Assembly: GCA_024278345.1 (NCBI GenBank)
Contig: JAJRTK010000312.1
Span: 1-10,028 of the forward strand
DNA: 10,028 nt
From: a bacterium
Lineage (GTDB): Bacteria > CSSED10-310 > JAJRTK01
Reading direction: 5' to 3'
The translations under genes and the position numbers were made by a program. A model generated the notes under the pieces. It did not search any database. It was not told the origin of the DNA and was given only the letters and a program-made list of their open reading frames with translations. Of the stretch, positions 1-8,165 are shown piece after piece (within the stretch, counting starts at the first letter, position 1; each line of letters starts with the position of its first letter).

Positions 1-53
1 ATCACCGCTGGGGCGGGCCTCCTTCCCGGCTCCGTGCAGCCCGGAGGGCGCTA

Positions 54-72
54 CACCGGCAAGATGCCGGTG
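54..72. repeat. Perfect short inverted repeat near left edge
   Basis: CACCGGC (54-60) and GCCGGTG (66-72) form a 7-bp stem around AAGAT. No T-tract follows, so this is not an obvious terminator. A second inverted repeat, AAATTGT (91-97) with ACAATTT (112-118), lies just downstream. Both are upstream of recognisable transposase homology. Their role is unknown, and they could belong to the insertion-sequence scar or to the host sequence that replaced the transposase N-terminus. Confidence 0.45.
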
Positions 73-130
73 CCACCGTTTCGGCGAAGAAAATTGTAAA
101 GCAAAAACACGACAATTTGATAGGTCCCCT

Positions 131-505
131 ATCATCCACTGGGAGATCCGCGAGAGTATGACAGAGCGGGAAGTTGAAAACATCGTACAGCGTGCTCGTG
201 AGCCGCACCCCGATGCACGCCCGCGAATCATTTCCGACAATGGCCCGCAATTCCTCGCACAAGATTTCAAGGCCTTTATCCGCATCGCCGGATTCGAGCA
301 CGTGCGTACCTCTCCCTACTACCCCCAGAGCAACGGGAAAATCGAACGTTGGCACCAGAGCCTGAAGGAGCATTGTATCCGAACCCAGACCCCGCTCTCT
401 CTCCGAGATGCGCGCCGAGTCGTCGGCTACCGGCTCTTCCCATCGAATCGACGCGCGAATCTCAAACCCAAGAAACTCCGGTTACCGCTGAACCAGTACA
501 CGTGA
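131..505 (+). pseudogene. IS3-type transposase (rve/DDE integrase core) fragment, truncated at both ends
   Basis: This is a remnant of an insertion-sequence transposase of the IS3 type. Recognisable homology starts at IIHWEIRESM (131), before the first ATG at 158, so that ATG is not the original start. Two catalytic positions of the DD(35)E triad are visible: the Asp of ISDNGPQF (codon 236-238) and the Glu of NGKIERWHQSLK (codon 344-346), with exactly 35 residues between them. TSPYYPQSNGKIERWH is typical of the family. The first Asp is missing, as there is no W..D motif in the open frame further upstream. After LSLRDARRVV (about 424) the usual HYNxxRLHSAIGY segment is absent in all three frames and replaced by unrelated sequence, so the 3' end is lost by deletion or recombination rather than a simple frameshift. 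It cannot be an active transposase. It directly abuts the polysaccharide cassette. Confidence 0.85.
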
Positions 506-520
506 GAGAGGATGCTTGAA

Positions 521-1429
521 ATGAACCTGGTTTCTTTTCCTTCTCGCTTTCGGAATCTGCCTCGAAAAGGGATTCGCAAGACGAGGAGGAAACTTCGAGC
601 TTTCCTAAACCAGTGTGAACAGGCCCTTTACGGCGCTCCCACAGAGCGGGAGGTGAAAATCGGCGAGGAGCGCCTTCTAGGCCGCGAGTACGCAGGGTAT
701 ACCGTGCTCTACTCGGAAGGAACGTCCTTGGTCCAGCGGCTAAAACACCGGAAAAGTCTCTACGAACCCTACGTTTTGCGGGCCATGTGGCAAGAGGCGA
801 AGAAGCGAAACGCCAAGAAAATCCTGGACATCGGTGCCAACATTGGCCTCCATTCCCTGGCGCTTCTCCGCCGCTCATCCCAACTGACCATCGAGGCATT
901 CGAGCCAAGTCCCCATGCGGCAAACTTGCTTGCACGGACCATCGCTTTCAACCGACTCGATTCGCGCTTGCATCTCCATCGTCTTGCGCTTTGTGATTCC
1001 GAGGGCTGGATCGACTTTTGTCTGCACTCCCACGAACATGCCAGCGGCGACGGACTTCGTGACACGGGCCGGGCTGGACCAACCAGAAAAGCCCGCGTTC
1101 CTGCTACGACCCTCGACCATTGGTGGATCGAACACTCCAAACCAGACGTTCCAGTCGTGAAGATGGATACGGAAGGAGCCGAGTTCTTGATCCTCAAGGG
1201 CTCCCCCACTTTTCTTTCGTCGTGCAAGCCAACGCTCTTTCTTGAGATTTCCTCCAAAAACCTCCGAGTGTACGACTGGGGGCCCATGGAAATTGTGAAC
1301 TGGCTCGCTTCGACGGGGTACACTCTTCACGAGCTCAACGGGAGACCCGTGAAGGCGCTTGACAATAAGGATGATATCTGGAAGCAGACCGACTGCTTCG
1401 TGGCCAGGCCGGAAGGCGGCCCCGCTTGA
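521..1429 (+). CDS. FkbM-family SAM-dependent methyltransferase
   Basis: This is a predicted S-adenosylmethionine methyltransferase of the FkbM family, whose members often O-methylate sugars in surface polysaccharides or glycolipids. Counting from ATG 521 (302 aa), motif I for SAM binding is LDIGANIGLHSL (102-113), the acidic post-motif is FEPSP (127-131), VVKMDTEGAE (212-221) is the FkbM signature, and LFLEIS (239-244) is the following strand. The roughly 95-residue N-terminus is basic and not recognised. An in-frame ATG at 512 gives 305 aa, but the Shine-Dalgarno GAGAGAGG (504-511) touches it, while ATG 521 has a normal gap of 9. The gene follows the transposase fragment directly and precedes two glycosyltransferases on the same strand, so a role in modifying a glycan is a reasonable inference. 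The exact substrate cannot be told. Confidence 0.88.
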   Translation: MNLVSFPSRFRNLPRKGIRKTRRKLRAFLNQCEQALYGAPTEREVKIGEERLLGREYAGYTVLYSEGTSLVQRLKHRKSLYEPYVLRAMWQEAKKRNAKKILDIGANIGLHSLALLRRSSQLTIEAFEPSPHAANLLARTIAFNRLDSRLHLHRLALCDSEGWIDFCLHSHEHASGDGLRDTGRAGPTRKARVPATTLDHWWIEHSKPDVPVVKMDTEGAEFLILKGSPTFLSSCKPTLFLEISSKNLRVYDWGPMEIVNWLASTGYTLHELNGRPVKALDNKDDIWKQTDCFVARPEGGPA

Positions 1430-1521
1430 GTTTTCAGAAGACAGTTCGGCCTCGCCCCCCATTTTCACCGGGGCAAGTTCTCCGGGCCGTTGGACCTCCC
1501 CCATCTCCCGTTGGAGCTCCC

Positions 1522-2322
1522 ATGAATCTTCCCGTCAGTGCAGTGATCGTGACCTATAACGAAGCGGATCTATTGCCGCGGTGCCTTGAGAACTTGCCAG
1601 AGTGTCAGGAGATTGTCATCGTGGACCTTGGCTCGAAGGACTCGTCTCGAGAAATCGCTGTTAGCCACGGGGCTCGTCTCCTGTCACACCCTCTGGTTCC
1701 CTTCGCCAACCTGCCGCGACAGTTCGGGCTGGCCGCCTGTAAACATCAATGGGTAATTAGCATCGATCCGGATGAGGTTTTTCCGAGGGCCGACTGGCCG
1801 AAGATCGAGGCCGTTATCTTGGAAAACCCTGAACTCGCCGCCATCAAGTTGCCCTGTCATTACTACTTCCGCGGCGTGAGGTTGAGGACGACCATCTGGG
1901 GAAAGCCGGGAAAAACGAGATGGGCAGTCTTGAATCGAGAACGGGTGCAAACGACCCGCTACATCCACCGGGAATTCGCAAATAACCAGATGATCCATGT
2001 TTTCGGGGAGGAGGAAGTGGAGGCAATCCGCCACGATTGGGCCCGCTCCTGGAAGGAGCTATTGGAAAAGCACCGACGGTATGTCCTCCACGAGGGAGAA
2101 AAAATGTATACAGCGGGGAGCAGATTCTCATGGCGCCGGGCCGGCAAGAATTGTCTCTTGTCGTTGAAGGGTAACCTGTTCGATTTACGGGGTATCACGT
2201 CATCGACAGGTTTTCCCCTGTCGCTGTTTCATGCGGCCTATGTGTTGGGGAGTCACCTTTCATTGCGGCGTTACCAGCGTGAGATCGTTGGAGATGTGTC
2301 CCGGAACGGGAAGGAAAAATGA
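1522..2322 (+). CDS. Family 2 glycosyltransferase, short WaaE/KdtX-like type
   Basis: This is a predicted GT-A fold glycosyltransferase that moves a sugar from a nucleotide-sugar donor to a lipid-linked or LPS-core acceptor at the cytoplasmic face of the inner membrane. From ATG 1522 it is 266 aa. SAVIVTYNEADLLPRCL (6-22) is the N-terminal nucleotide-binding strand and helix, IVIVDLGSKDSS (31-42) matches the usual VDsgSxD motif, and SIDPDEVFP (80-88) holds the metal-binding DxD (D82, D84). The overall pattern, including the Trp/Arg-rich middle and C-terminal helices, resembles the WaaE-like LPS-core branch. The open frame extends upstream to a TTG at 1426, but those 32 residues are Pro-rich and unlike the family, and GGAG (1513-1516) sits 5 bases before ATG 1522. 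Its stop overlaps the next start. Donor and acceptor are unknown. Confidence 0.85.
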   Translation: MNLPVSAVIVTYNEADLLPRCLENLPECQEIVIVDLGSKDSSREIAVSHGARLLSHPLVPFANLPRQFGLAACKHQWVISIDPDEVFPRADWPKIEAVILENPELAAIKLPCHYYFRGVRLRTTIWGKPGKTRWAVLNRERVQTTRYIHREFANNQMIHVFGEEEVEAIRHDWARSWKELLEKHRRYVLHEGEKMYTAGSRFSWRRAGKNCLLSLKGNLFDLRGITSSTGFPLSLFHAAYVLGSHLSLRRYQREIVGDVSRNGKEK

Positions 2323-3290
2323 ACGACGACCAGGAAGGATCGCGAAGCAGTTGGCACGACCTCCCAGGGAGCGAAGTCGGAGTCGAAGACTGGCCCAGCA
2401 TCACGATCATCACTCCCTCCTTCAATCAGGGCTCTTTTATTGAGGAAGCGATTCTGTCGGTCGTCGAACAGGATTACCCAAACGTCGAGTATTTTGTCTT
2501 CGATGGCGGAAGCTCCGACGAGACAGGCCAGATATTGGATCGGTATTCTTCCAGGATCGACTATTGGACGATGGAACCGGACAATGGACAGACTCATGCC
2601 ATCAATAAGGGATTCCAAAGGGCGAAAGGAGAAATCCTTGTGTGGCTGAATTCGGACGACTTCTATTACCCGGGGGCGCTTCTTGCGGTTGCAGAGGTCT
2701 TCCGAAAGGCTCCGCGAGTGGACATCGTCATGGGTCTCTGTGCAATCGTGGATCGGGAGGGCAGGCTTTTGAAGAAAAAAAGTCCACCCCCTTGGAGCCC
2801 AAGACATTTTCTGGTCAATGGACGCGTCCCCGGACAGCCGGCAGTCTTCTTTAGGCGCAAGCTTGTGGAAAGGATCGGGCTTCCGTCAGAGGATCTCCAC
2901 TACGTTCTCGACTGGGAATACTGGCTGCGAGCTAGTTTGGTCGATCCGCCCGTCACAATCCGAACGTTAGACCAGACTTTGGCAGCGGCCCGTATCTGGC
3001 CAGGAGCGAAAACGCCAACATCGGGAAAACGCGGGCTCCAAGAAAAGGCAAAGGTATTGAGCAAGCTCTTTTGCTCAAAGAAACTTCCAGTTTCTGTTGC
3101 CAGACTGAAGGGAGCGGCTTTTAGTAGGCTTCATTGGCAACAGATCCTTCTCGAGCTTGAGCGGGGAAAGCGACGCAAAAGCTTGGCCAAGATGGTTCGA
3201 CTCCTTGCCCGATATCCATCCGTTCCCGCCAACTGGAAACGTTTCGGTCGATTCGCCTTGCTGATGCTCAAACCCCATGGCGCCAACTAG
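2319..3290 (+). CDS. Family 2 glycosyltransferase (EpsE/WcaA-like), second of the cassette
   Basis: This 323-aa protein is a predicted inverting GT2 glycosyltransferase for surface polysaccharide assembly. ITIITPSFNQGSFIEEAILSV (28-48) is the first nucleotide-binding element, followed by YFVFDGGSSDET (58-69), the donor-site stretch EPDNGQTHAINKGF (86-99), and the metal-binding NSDDFYYPGAL (111-121, with D113 and D114). GQPAVFFRR (172-180) and DWEYWLR (198-204, equivalent to the catalytic ED or DYDLWLR region) complete the fold. The last 100 residues are basic and may sit on the membrane surface. The ATG overlaps the upstream TGA in ATGA, which suggests translational coupling with the first glycosyltransferase, and no independent strong ribosome site is seen. 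A hairpin with a T-tract follows shortly after the stop, so this probably ends the operon. Sugar specificity cannot be read from sequence. Confidence 0.9.
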   Translation: MNDDQEGSRSSWHDLPGSEVGVEDWPSITIITPSFNQGSFIEEAILSVVEQDYPNVEYFVFDGGSSDETGQILDRYSSRIDYWTMEPDNGQTHAINKGFQRAKGEILVWLNSDDFYYPGALLAVAEVFRKAPRVDIVMGLCAIVDREGRLLKKKSPPPWSPRHFLVNGRVPGQPAVFFRRKLVERIGLPSEDLHYVLDWEYWLRASLVDPPVTIRTLDQTLAAARIWPGAKTPTSGKRGLQEKAKVLSKLFCSKKLPVSVARLKGAAFSRLHWQQILLELERGKRRKSLAKMVRLLARYPSVPANWKRFGRFALLMLKPHGAN

Positions 3291-3640
3291 CAGAGGGATC
3301 CGTGAGATTACGTTCCCCGAAGGCTCCGGTGCGTGGTCGGGGCTTTTTCCCGCCCTCTTCCGAACCTGGACGAAAGGGTAACGGTATCCCAGCCATTGGT
3401 CATGGTTCGGGCTAATTCCATGTGGAAACCTGCGGCTCAAGAGGTCGGAAGAGTTCCCCTGTTCGTTTTTTTCCACCGGAAAACCGATGGCCTTCGAAGT
3501 GGGAAGAAAAAAACACACCGGTTTTGCCGGAGTATCGGCAAGGCGAAAAGGTGGTGAAGGTTCTGGCAGGTCCTTTTGAAAGCTCCCGTGGAGGCTGTTA
3601 GTAAAGGTATAACATCGCGAACGCACCATGAGGCAGTCCC
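3291..3640. other. Structured intergenic region upstream of the histidine kinase
   Basis: No convincing gene lies here. Beyond the terminator-like hairpin at 3315-3348, the second half is rich in inverted repeats. CCGGAAAACCG (3476-3486) pairs with CGGTTTT-G-CCGG (3519-3530), giving 11 bp with one bulged G. TTGCCG (3524-3529) pairs with CGGCAA (3536-3541). AAAAGG (3546-3551) pairs with CCTTTT (3572-3577). The first two structures share bases and exclude each other. A -10-like TATAAC lies at 3608-3613, but no -35 box stands at normal distance. I do not recognise a known riboswitch class. Confidence 0.5.
3315..3348 (+). terminator. Probable intrinsic terminator after the polysaccharide genes
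   Basis: CCCCGA (3315-3320) pairs with TCGGGG (3337-3342) across a 16-base loop, and a T5 run follows (3344-3348). The stem is short and the loop long for a strong terminator. The position, 25 bases after the stop of the last glycosyltransferase, supports the call. Confidence 0.5.
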
Positions 3641-4855
3641 ATGTCCGAGCTCCAGCGAAAGATCGAAAAGCTGTCCACCCTCATCGAAGTGGGCAAGGCC
3701 CTGAGTTCCGAAATCGAGTTCGACAAGCTCCTTGAGCTCATCACGGCGAAGGCGAACGAAGTCGCCGATAGCGTGCGTTGTACTCTCTTTTTGGTGGACG
3801 AAGTCCAACAGGAGCTCGTCTCCCGGACAGCCACGGCCAATGAGCTTCGGGAAATCCGTATTCCCATCTCCAGCGGCATTGCGGGGCACGTGGCGCAAAC
3901 CGGTGAGATCCTCAATATTCCCAACGCCTACGACAGCCCACACTTCAACCGCGAAATCGACAAAGAAACCGGTTTTACGACCCGCTGCATCCTCTCGGTT
4001 CCCATCCTCGATAAGAACGGCATGGTCATCGGGGTCTTCCAAGCCCTGAACAAGGAAGACGGGAGCACCTTCACGGAGCAGGATGAAGAGCTCCTGACGG
4101 CCATGGCCTCTCAAGCGGCGGTGGCGATCCAGAACTCCCTGCTGATTGCGCAGAAGATTGAGTCGGAGCGCCTTGCTCTGGTGGGCCAAACGGCCAGCGG
4201 GCTCGTCCATGATGTCAAAAACAGCCTCACGTCCATCTACGGTTTTGCGCAGCTCCTTGTACGGCGCCTGGAGGGGACACCGGGCAGTTACGCCCAGATC
4301 ATTTTCGATCAGACCGAAAAGGTCCTGATGATGCTGGAGAATCTTCTCTCGTTCACGCGGCACCACCGATTCGCTCCCACTCTCCGACCGTTGACCCTGG
4401 TGGACTTCCTGGACAAGGACGTCCTTCCTCCGCTCTTGAAGGATCTTGAGGACATCGGCATCGAAGTTGATGTACAACACGGGTTCACCGAGACAATCCT
4501 CATGGATTCGGGCGAAATGCGGCGAGCGATTTCGAACATTCTTATCAACGCCAAGGAAGCGATGCCCCAGGGTGGAGGCATCTCTCTTGTCACGCGGCCT
4601 CTGAACGATGATCGCGTTGAGTTGCGAATCTCAGACAGCGGTAAGGGTATTCCCGAAAAGTTGATTCCCACCATCTTCGAGCCGTTCAAATCTTACCTGA
4701 AGAAGGGCGGCACCGGACTCGGTCTCTACAACACGCGAGAGATCGTCACGGCCCACGGCGGCACCATCGAGGTCAAGAGTGAGCTCGGCAGGGGAACGAC
4801 GTTCATTCTTCGCCTCCCAAGAAGCGGTTTTCAACCCGCCAATCACTCTCGGTAA
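3641..4855 (+). CDS. Soluble GAF-domain sensor histidine kinase
   Basis: This 404-aa protein is a predicted cytoplasmic two-component sensor kinase. Residues 1-20 form a short helix. A GAF domain covers about 20-165 (SSGIAGHVAQTGEILNIP near 78-94; SVPILDKNGMVIGVFQALNK near 119-138) and would sense a small ligand or redox state. The dimerisation and phosphoacceptor helix has H190 in GLVHDVKNSLTSIYGF. The ATPase domain shows the N-box NILINAKEAMPQGG (N303), G1 DSGKGIP (332-338), the F-box FEPF (346-349) and G2 GTGLGL (357-362), so all the motifs needed for autophosphorylation are present. No transmembrane helix or receiver domain is seen. GAGG (3630-3633) is 7 bases before the ATG. No response regulator lies nearby, so its partner is encoded elsewhere. 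The signal is unknown. Confidence 0.92.
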   Translation: MSELQRKIEKLSTLIEVGKALSSEIEFDKLLELITAKANEVADSVRCTLFLVDEVQQELVSRTATANELREIRIPISSGIAGHVAQTGEILNIPNAYDSPHFNREIDKETGFTTRCILSVPILDKNGMVIGVFQALNKEDGSTFTEQDEELLTAMASQAAVAIQNSLLIAQKIESERLALVGQTASGLVHDVKNSLTSIYGFAQLLVRRLEGTPGSYAQIIFDQTEKVLMMLENLLSFTRHHRFAPTLRPLTLVDFLDKDVLPPLLKDLEDIGIEVDVQHGFTETILMDSGEMRRAISNILINAKEAMPQGGGISLVTRPLNDDRVELRISDSGKGIPEKLIPTIFEPFKSYLKKGGTGLGLYNTREIVTAHGGTIEVKSELGRGTTFILRLPRSGFQPANHSR

Positions 4856-4872
4856 GAGGCTCTTATCTTTTT
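4853..4872 (+). terminator. Weak terminator-like hairpin at the kinase stop codon
   Basis: TAAGA (4853-4857, including the stop codon) pairs with TCTTA (4861-4865), followed by TCTTTTT (4866-4872). The stem is AT-rich and has only 5 bp, so it would terminate poorly at best. The kinase and the following aldolase could be co-transcribed through it. Confidence 0.3.
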
Positions 4873-4939
4873 GGGGTTGCCTTCCGCTCAGGTCGCACGT
4901 CGGTCGATCTGCGCCCATCGCCCACACCGGAGCCATCAG

Positions 4940-5965
4940 ATGATCTCAGATTTCCGAAGCGACACGGTCACCCGTCCCACGCCAGAAATGCGCCAAGCCA
5001 TGGCCCGGGCAGAAGTCGGGGACGACGTTTTTGGCGACGATCCCACCGTCCTGAAGCTTGAAATCAAGATCGCCGAGCTCCTGGGCAAGGAAGCCAGCAT
5101 CTTCGTCCCCACGGGCAGCATGGGAAACCAACTGGCCATCGCCCTCCAGACCCGCCCAGGAGAAGAGATCCTGGTGGGGGACCAGAGCCATATCTTTCAC
5201 TACGAGATGGCCGGACCGGCGCTTCATTCGGGGGTGCAATGTCATCCCGTGAGGAGCGGGGCGTCTGGACGGATGGACCCCGAGCATCTGGTGGGAGCCA
5301 TCCGGCCCGCGAGCCCCTACCTGCCCCGAACCAGCCTTCTCTGCCTGGAGAATACCCACAATCTGGCGGGAGGGGCGGTCATTCCTTTGGCTCACATGGA
5401 GGAATGCGCCGCCATCGCCAGGGAGCGAGGCCTGGCCGTGCATCTGGATGGCGCCCGGATCTGGAACGCCGCCGGGGAAAGCGGGATCCCCCTTTCCCGC
5501 TACTCTAGCCTGGCCGATACGGTGATGGTCTGCTTGAGCAAAGGACTCGGTGCGCCCATCGGATCGATGCTAGCCGGCACGGGAGAACTTATCCGAAGGG
5601 CACGCAAGGTACGCAAGGCTTTCGGTGGAGGGATGCGGCAGGTGGGCATCCTGGCGGCGGCAGGGCTCGTTGCACTGGAACACCGGAAGAAACTGCGGGC
5701 CGATCATCTGCTGGCCAGAAAAATCGCCGGGGAGCTTTCGGAGATCCCGGGGCTGATTTGTGAGGCTCAAGCCACGGAAACAAATATCGTGCTGGTGGAT
5801 TTAGCCGGCGACCCGCCGCGGGCCCGGGTGTGGCGTGAAAAGTTGGAGAAGATGGGTGTTCTTGTCTTGGACATGGGGCCACGGCGGATTCGGATTATGA
5901 CCCACCGGGACGTGAATTCAGAAGATGGGAAGCATTTAGTCGATGCGTTTTCAAAATTGTCTTAA
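4940..5965 (+). CDS. ltaE: Low-specificity L-threonine aldolase
   Basis: This is a PLP-dependent fold-type I enzyme that cleaves L-threonine or L-allo-threonine to glycine and acetaldehyde in the cytoplasm, feeding glycine and one-carbon metabolism. From ATG 4940 it is 341 aa, the normal family length. Visible motifs are FRSDTVTRPT (5-14), GDDVFGDDPT (27-36), the phosphate-binding FVPTGSMGNQLA (55-66), HIFHYEMAGPALHSG (84-98), LENTHNLAGGAVIP (136-149), VHLDGARIWNAA (167-178) with the PLP-nitrogen Asp D170, and CLSKGLGAPIGSMLAG with the Schiff-base lysine K201. The open frame reaches back to a TTG at 4871, but the extra 23 residues are not family-like and GGAG (4929-4932) is 7 bases before ATG 4940. 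It stands alone, 84 bases after the kinase, with no metabolic neighbour. L versus allo preference cannot be read from sequence. Confidence 0.93.
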   Translation: MISDFRSDTVTRPTPEMRQAMARAEVGDDVFGDDPTVLKLEIKIAELLGKEASIFVPTGSMGNQLAIALQTRPGEEILVGDQSHIFHYEMAGPALHSGVQCHPVRSGASGRMDPEHLVGAIRPASPYLPRTSLLCLENTHNLAGGAVIPLAHMEECAAIARERGLAVHLDGARIWNAAGESGIPLSRYSSLADTVMVCLSKGLGAPIGSMLAGTGELIRRARKVRKAFGGGMRQVGILAAAGLVALEHRKKLRADHLLARKIAGELSEIPGLICEAQATETNIVLVDLAGDPPRARVWREKLEKMGVLVLDMGPRRIRIMTHRDVNSEDGKHLVDAFSKLS

Positions 5966-5993
5966 AGCTCATAAAGTTCGGTTTCAAGGTCCT

Positions 5994-6034
5994 TCGCAGC
6001 CCTTCGTATGATTGATTGGTTGCGATTTTTTTTT
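5994..6034 (+). terminator. Intrinsic terminator after threonine aldolase
   Basis: TCGCAGCC (5994-6001) pairs with GGTTGCGA (6018-6025), 8 bp with one G-U, around a 16-base loop. A run of nine T (6026-6034) follows immediately. It lies 28 bases after the aldolase stop and just before the groEL promoter, as expected for a unit boundary. Confidence 0.65.
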
Positions 6035-6052
6035 AATGGATCTCACAAGGTC

Positions 6053-6081
6053 TTGCAATTTTCTTTCGCCGGGTACATTGT
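6053..6081 (+). promoter_or_regulatory. Candidate vegetative promoter of groEL
   Basis: A -35-like TTGCAA (6053-6058) is followed by TACATT (6074-6079, spacing 15) or CATTGT (6076-6081, spacing 17) as the -10 region. Neither -10 is a close match. The placement right upstream of CIRCE is the usual arrangement, with the repressor site over or just after the transcription start. Confidence 0.45.
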
Positions 6082-6088
6082 AGGCCTA

Positions 6089-6115
6089 TCAGCACTCGAT
6101 GGTGATGAGTGCTAA
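6089..6115. promoter_or_regulatory. CIRCE operator (HrcA binding site)
   Basis: TCAGCACTC (6089-6097), a 9-base spacer, then GAGTGCTAA (6107-6115) match the CIRCE consensus TTAGCACTC-N9-GAGTGCTAA with a single difference (C for T at 6090). CIRCE is bound by the heat-shock repressor HrcA. Its position between the promoter candidate and groEL, 106 bases before the start codon, predicts heat-inducible derepression of groEL. hrcA itself is not in the window. Confidence 0.93.
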
Positions 6116-6215
6116 CTGTTTCAAGTTGAACCTGCGACAGGCGCCGGAGGTTGGCGTACCCATCCAGAGGTTTCTTGCAGGTGAATCGACGGCTAATCCT
6201 GATTAGGAGGGATAG

Positions 6216-7865
<1,650 letters not shown>

Positions 7866-7919
7866 ACCGCGCCCTGCGTGGGGTCCCTCCCTCCCGTGGG
7901 TCCCCGCGCCTTGGCCACC

Positions 7920-7998
7920 GGGACCAACCCAAGGATCTCTGCCCTCCCCCTGCGGAGAACTTGCCAGGTTGGTCCCCTGGAGTGGCGCTCGCCACTCC
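7920..7998 (+). repeat. Two perfect inverted repeats in the groEL 3' region
   Basis: GGGACCAACC (7920-7929) is the exact reverse complement of GGTTGGTCCC (7967-7976). Right behind it GGAGTGGC (7979-7986) pairs with GCCACTCC (7991-7998) around the tetraloop GCTC. Neither is followed by T residues. Together with the terminator that follows they would give the groEL transcript a heavily folded 3' end. mRNA stabilisation or an unidentified small RNA are possible roles. Confidence 0.7.
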
Positions 7999-8004
7999 AC
8001 TCAC

Positions 8005-8034
8005 AGGAGCCCCTCTTGGGGCTCCTTCTCTTTT
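8005..8034 (+). terminator. Intrinsic terminator of groEL
   Basis: AGGAGCCCC (8005-8013) and GGGGCTCCT (8018-8026) form a perfect 9-bp GC-rich stem around TCTT, followed by TCTCTTTT (8027-8034). It stands 140 bases after the groEL stop. Confidence 0.88.
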
Positions 8035-8076
8035 GCCGTGACGATCCGTGATGAGAGTTCCGGGTTTGAGTGATGC

Positions 8077-8101
8077 CGGAAAAGAGGTTTGATCTTTTCC
8101 G
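8077..8101. promoter_or_regulatory. Perfect 9-bp inverted repeat upstream of phaR
   Basis: CGGAAAAGA (8077-8085) and TCTTTTCCG (8093-8101) are exact reverse complements around GGTTTGA. No T-tract follows, so it is not a terminator. Its place between the groEL terminator and the phaR start suggests an operator or a leader hairpin. It does not share the TGC-N3/4-GCA core seen before the granule-protein gene. No clean promoter is visible in 8035-8165. Confidence 0.5.
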
Positions 8102-8165
8102 CGCTTGCATCTTCACGAAACCCCTGCCAAGGATAGTGTGCCCCCTCTAGGAACTGGGAGAAACC

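Noticed and set aside
161-655. ACAGAGCGGGA present in both the transposase fragment (161) and the FkbM gene (641)
   Set aside because: An 11-base match inside two different coding contexts with diverging flanks; probably chance rather than a target duplication.
462-935. Minus-strand open frame over the start of the FkbM gene
   Set aside because: Arg/Ser-rich translation with no family resemblance; the + strand gene has clear SAM motifs.
3476-3541. Possible c-di-GMP riboswitch
   Set aside because: Only an ACCGATGG-like string is shared; the conserved core of the known aptamers is not present.
3333-3557. 74-codon + strand frame in the kinase leader
   Set aside because: GTG start without a ribosome site, begins inside the terminator-like hairpin, and no motif; the inverted repeats explain the region better.
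3564-3579. Sigma-54-like promoter TGGCAG ... TTGA
   Set aside because: The -12 GC is missing and the spacing is off by one from TGGCAC-N5-TTGC.
3437-4480. Long minus-strand open frame opposite the kinase (347 codons)
   Set aside because: It is antisense to a clear GAF-histidine kinase, has no recognisable motif, and its length reflects the codon bias of the real gene.
6193-6210. CTAATC-CT-GATTAG palindrome overlapping the groEL ribosome site
   Set aside because: With only 2 bases between the arms, an RNA hairpin keeps about 4 AT-rich pairs, too weak to argue for translational control.
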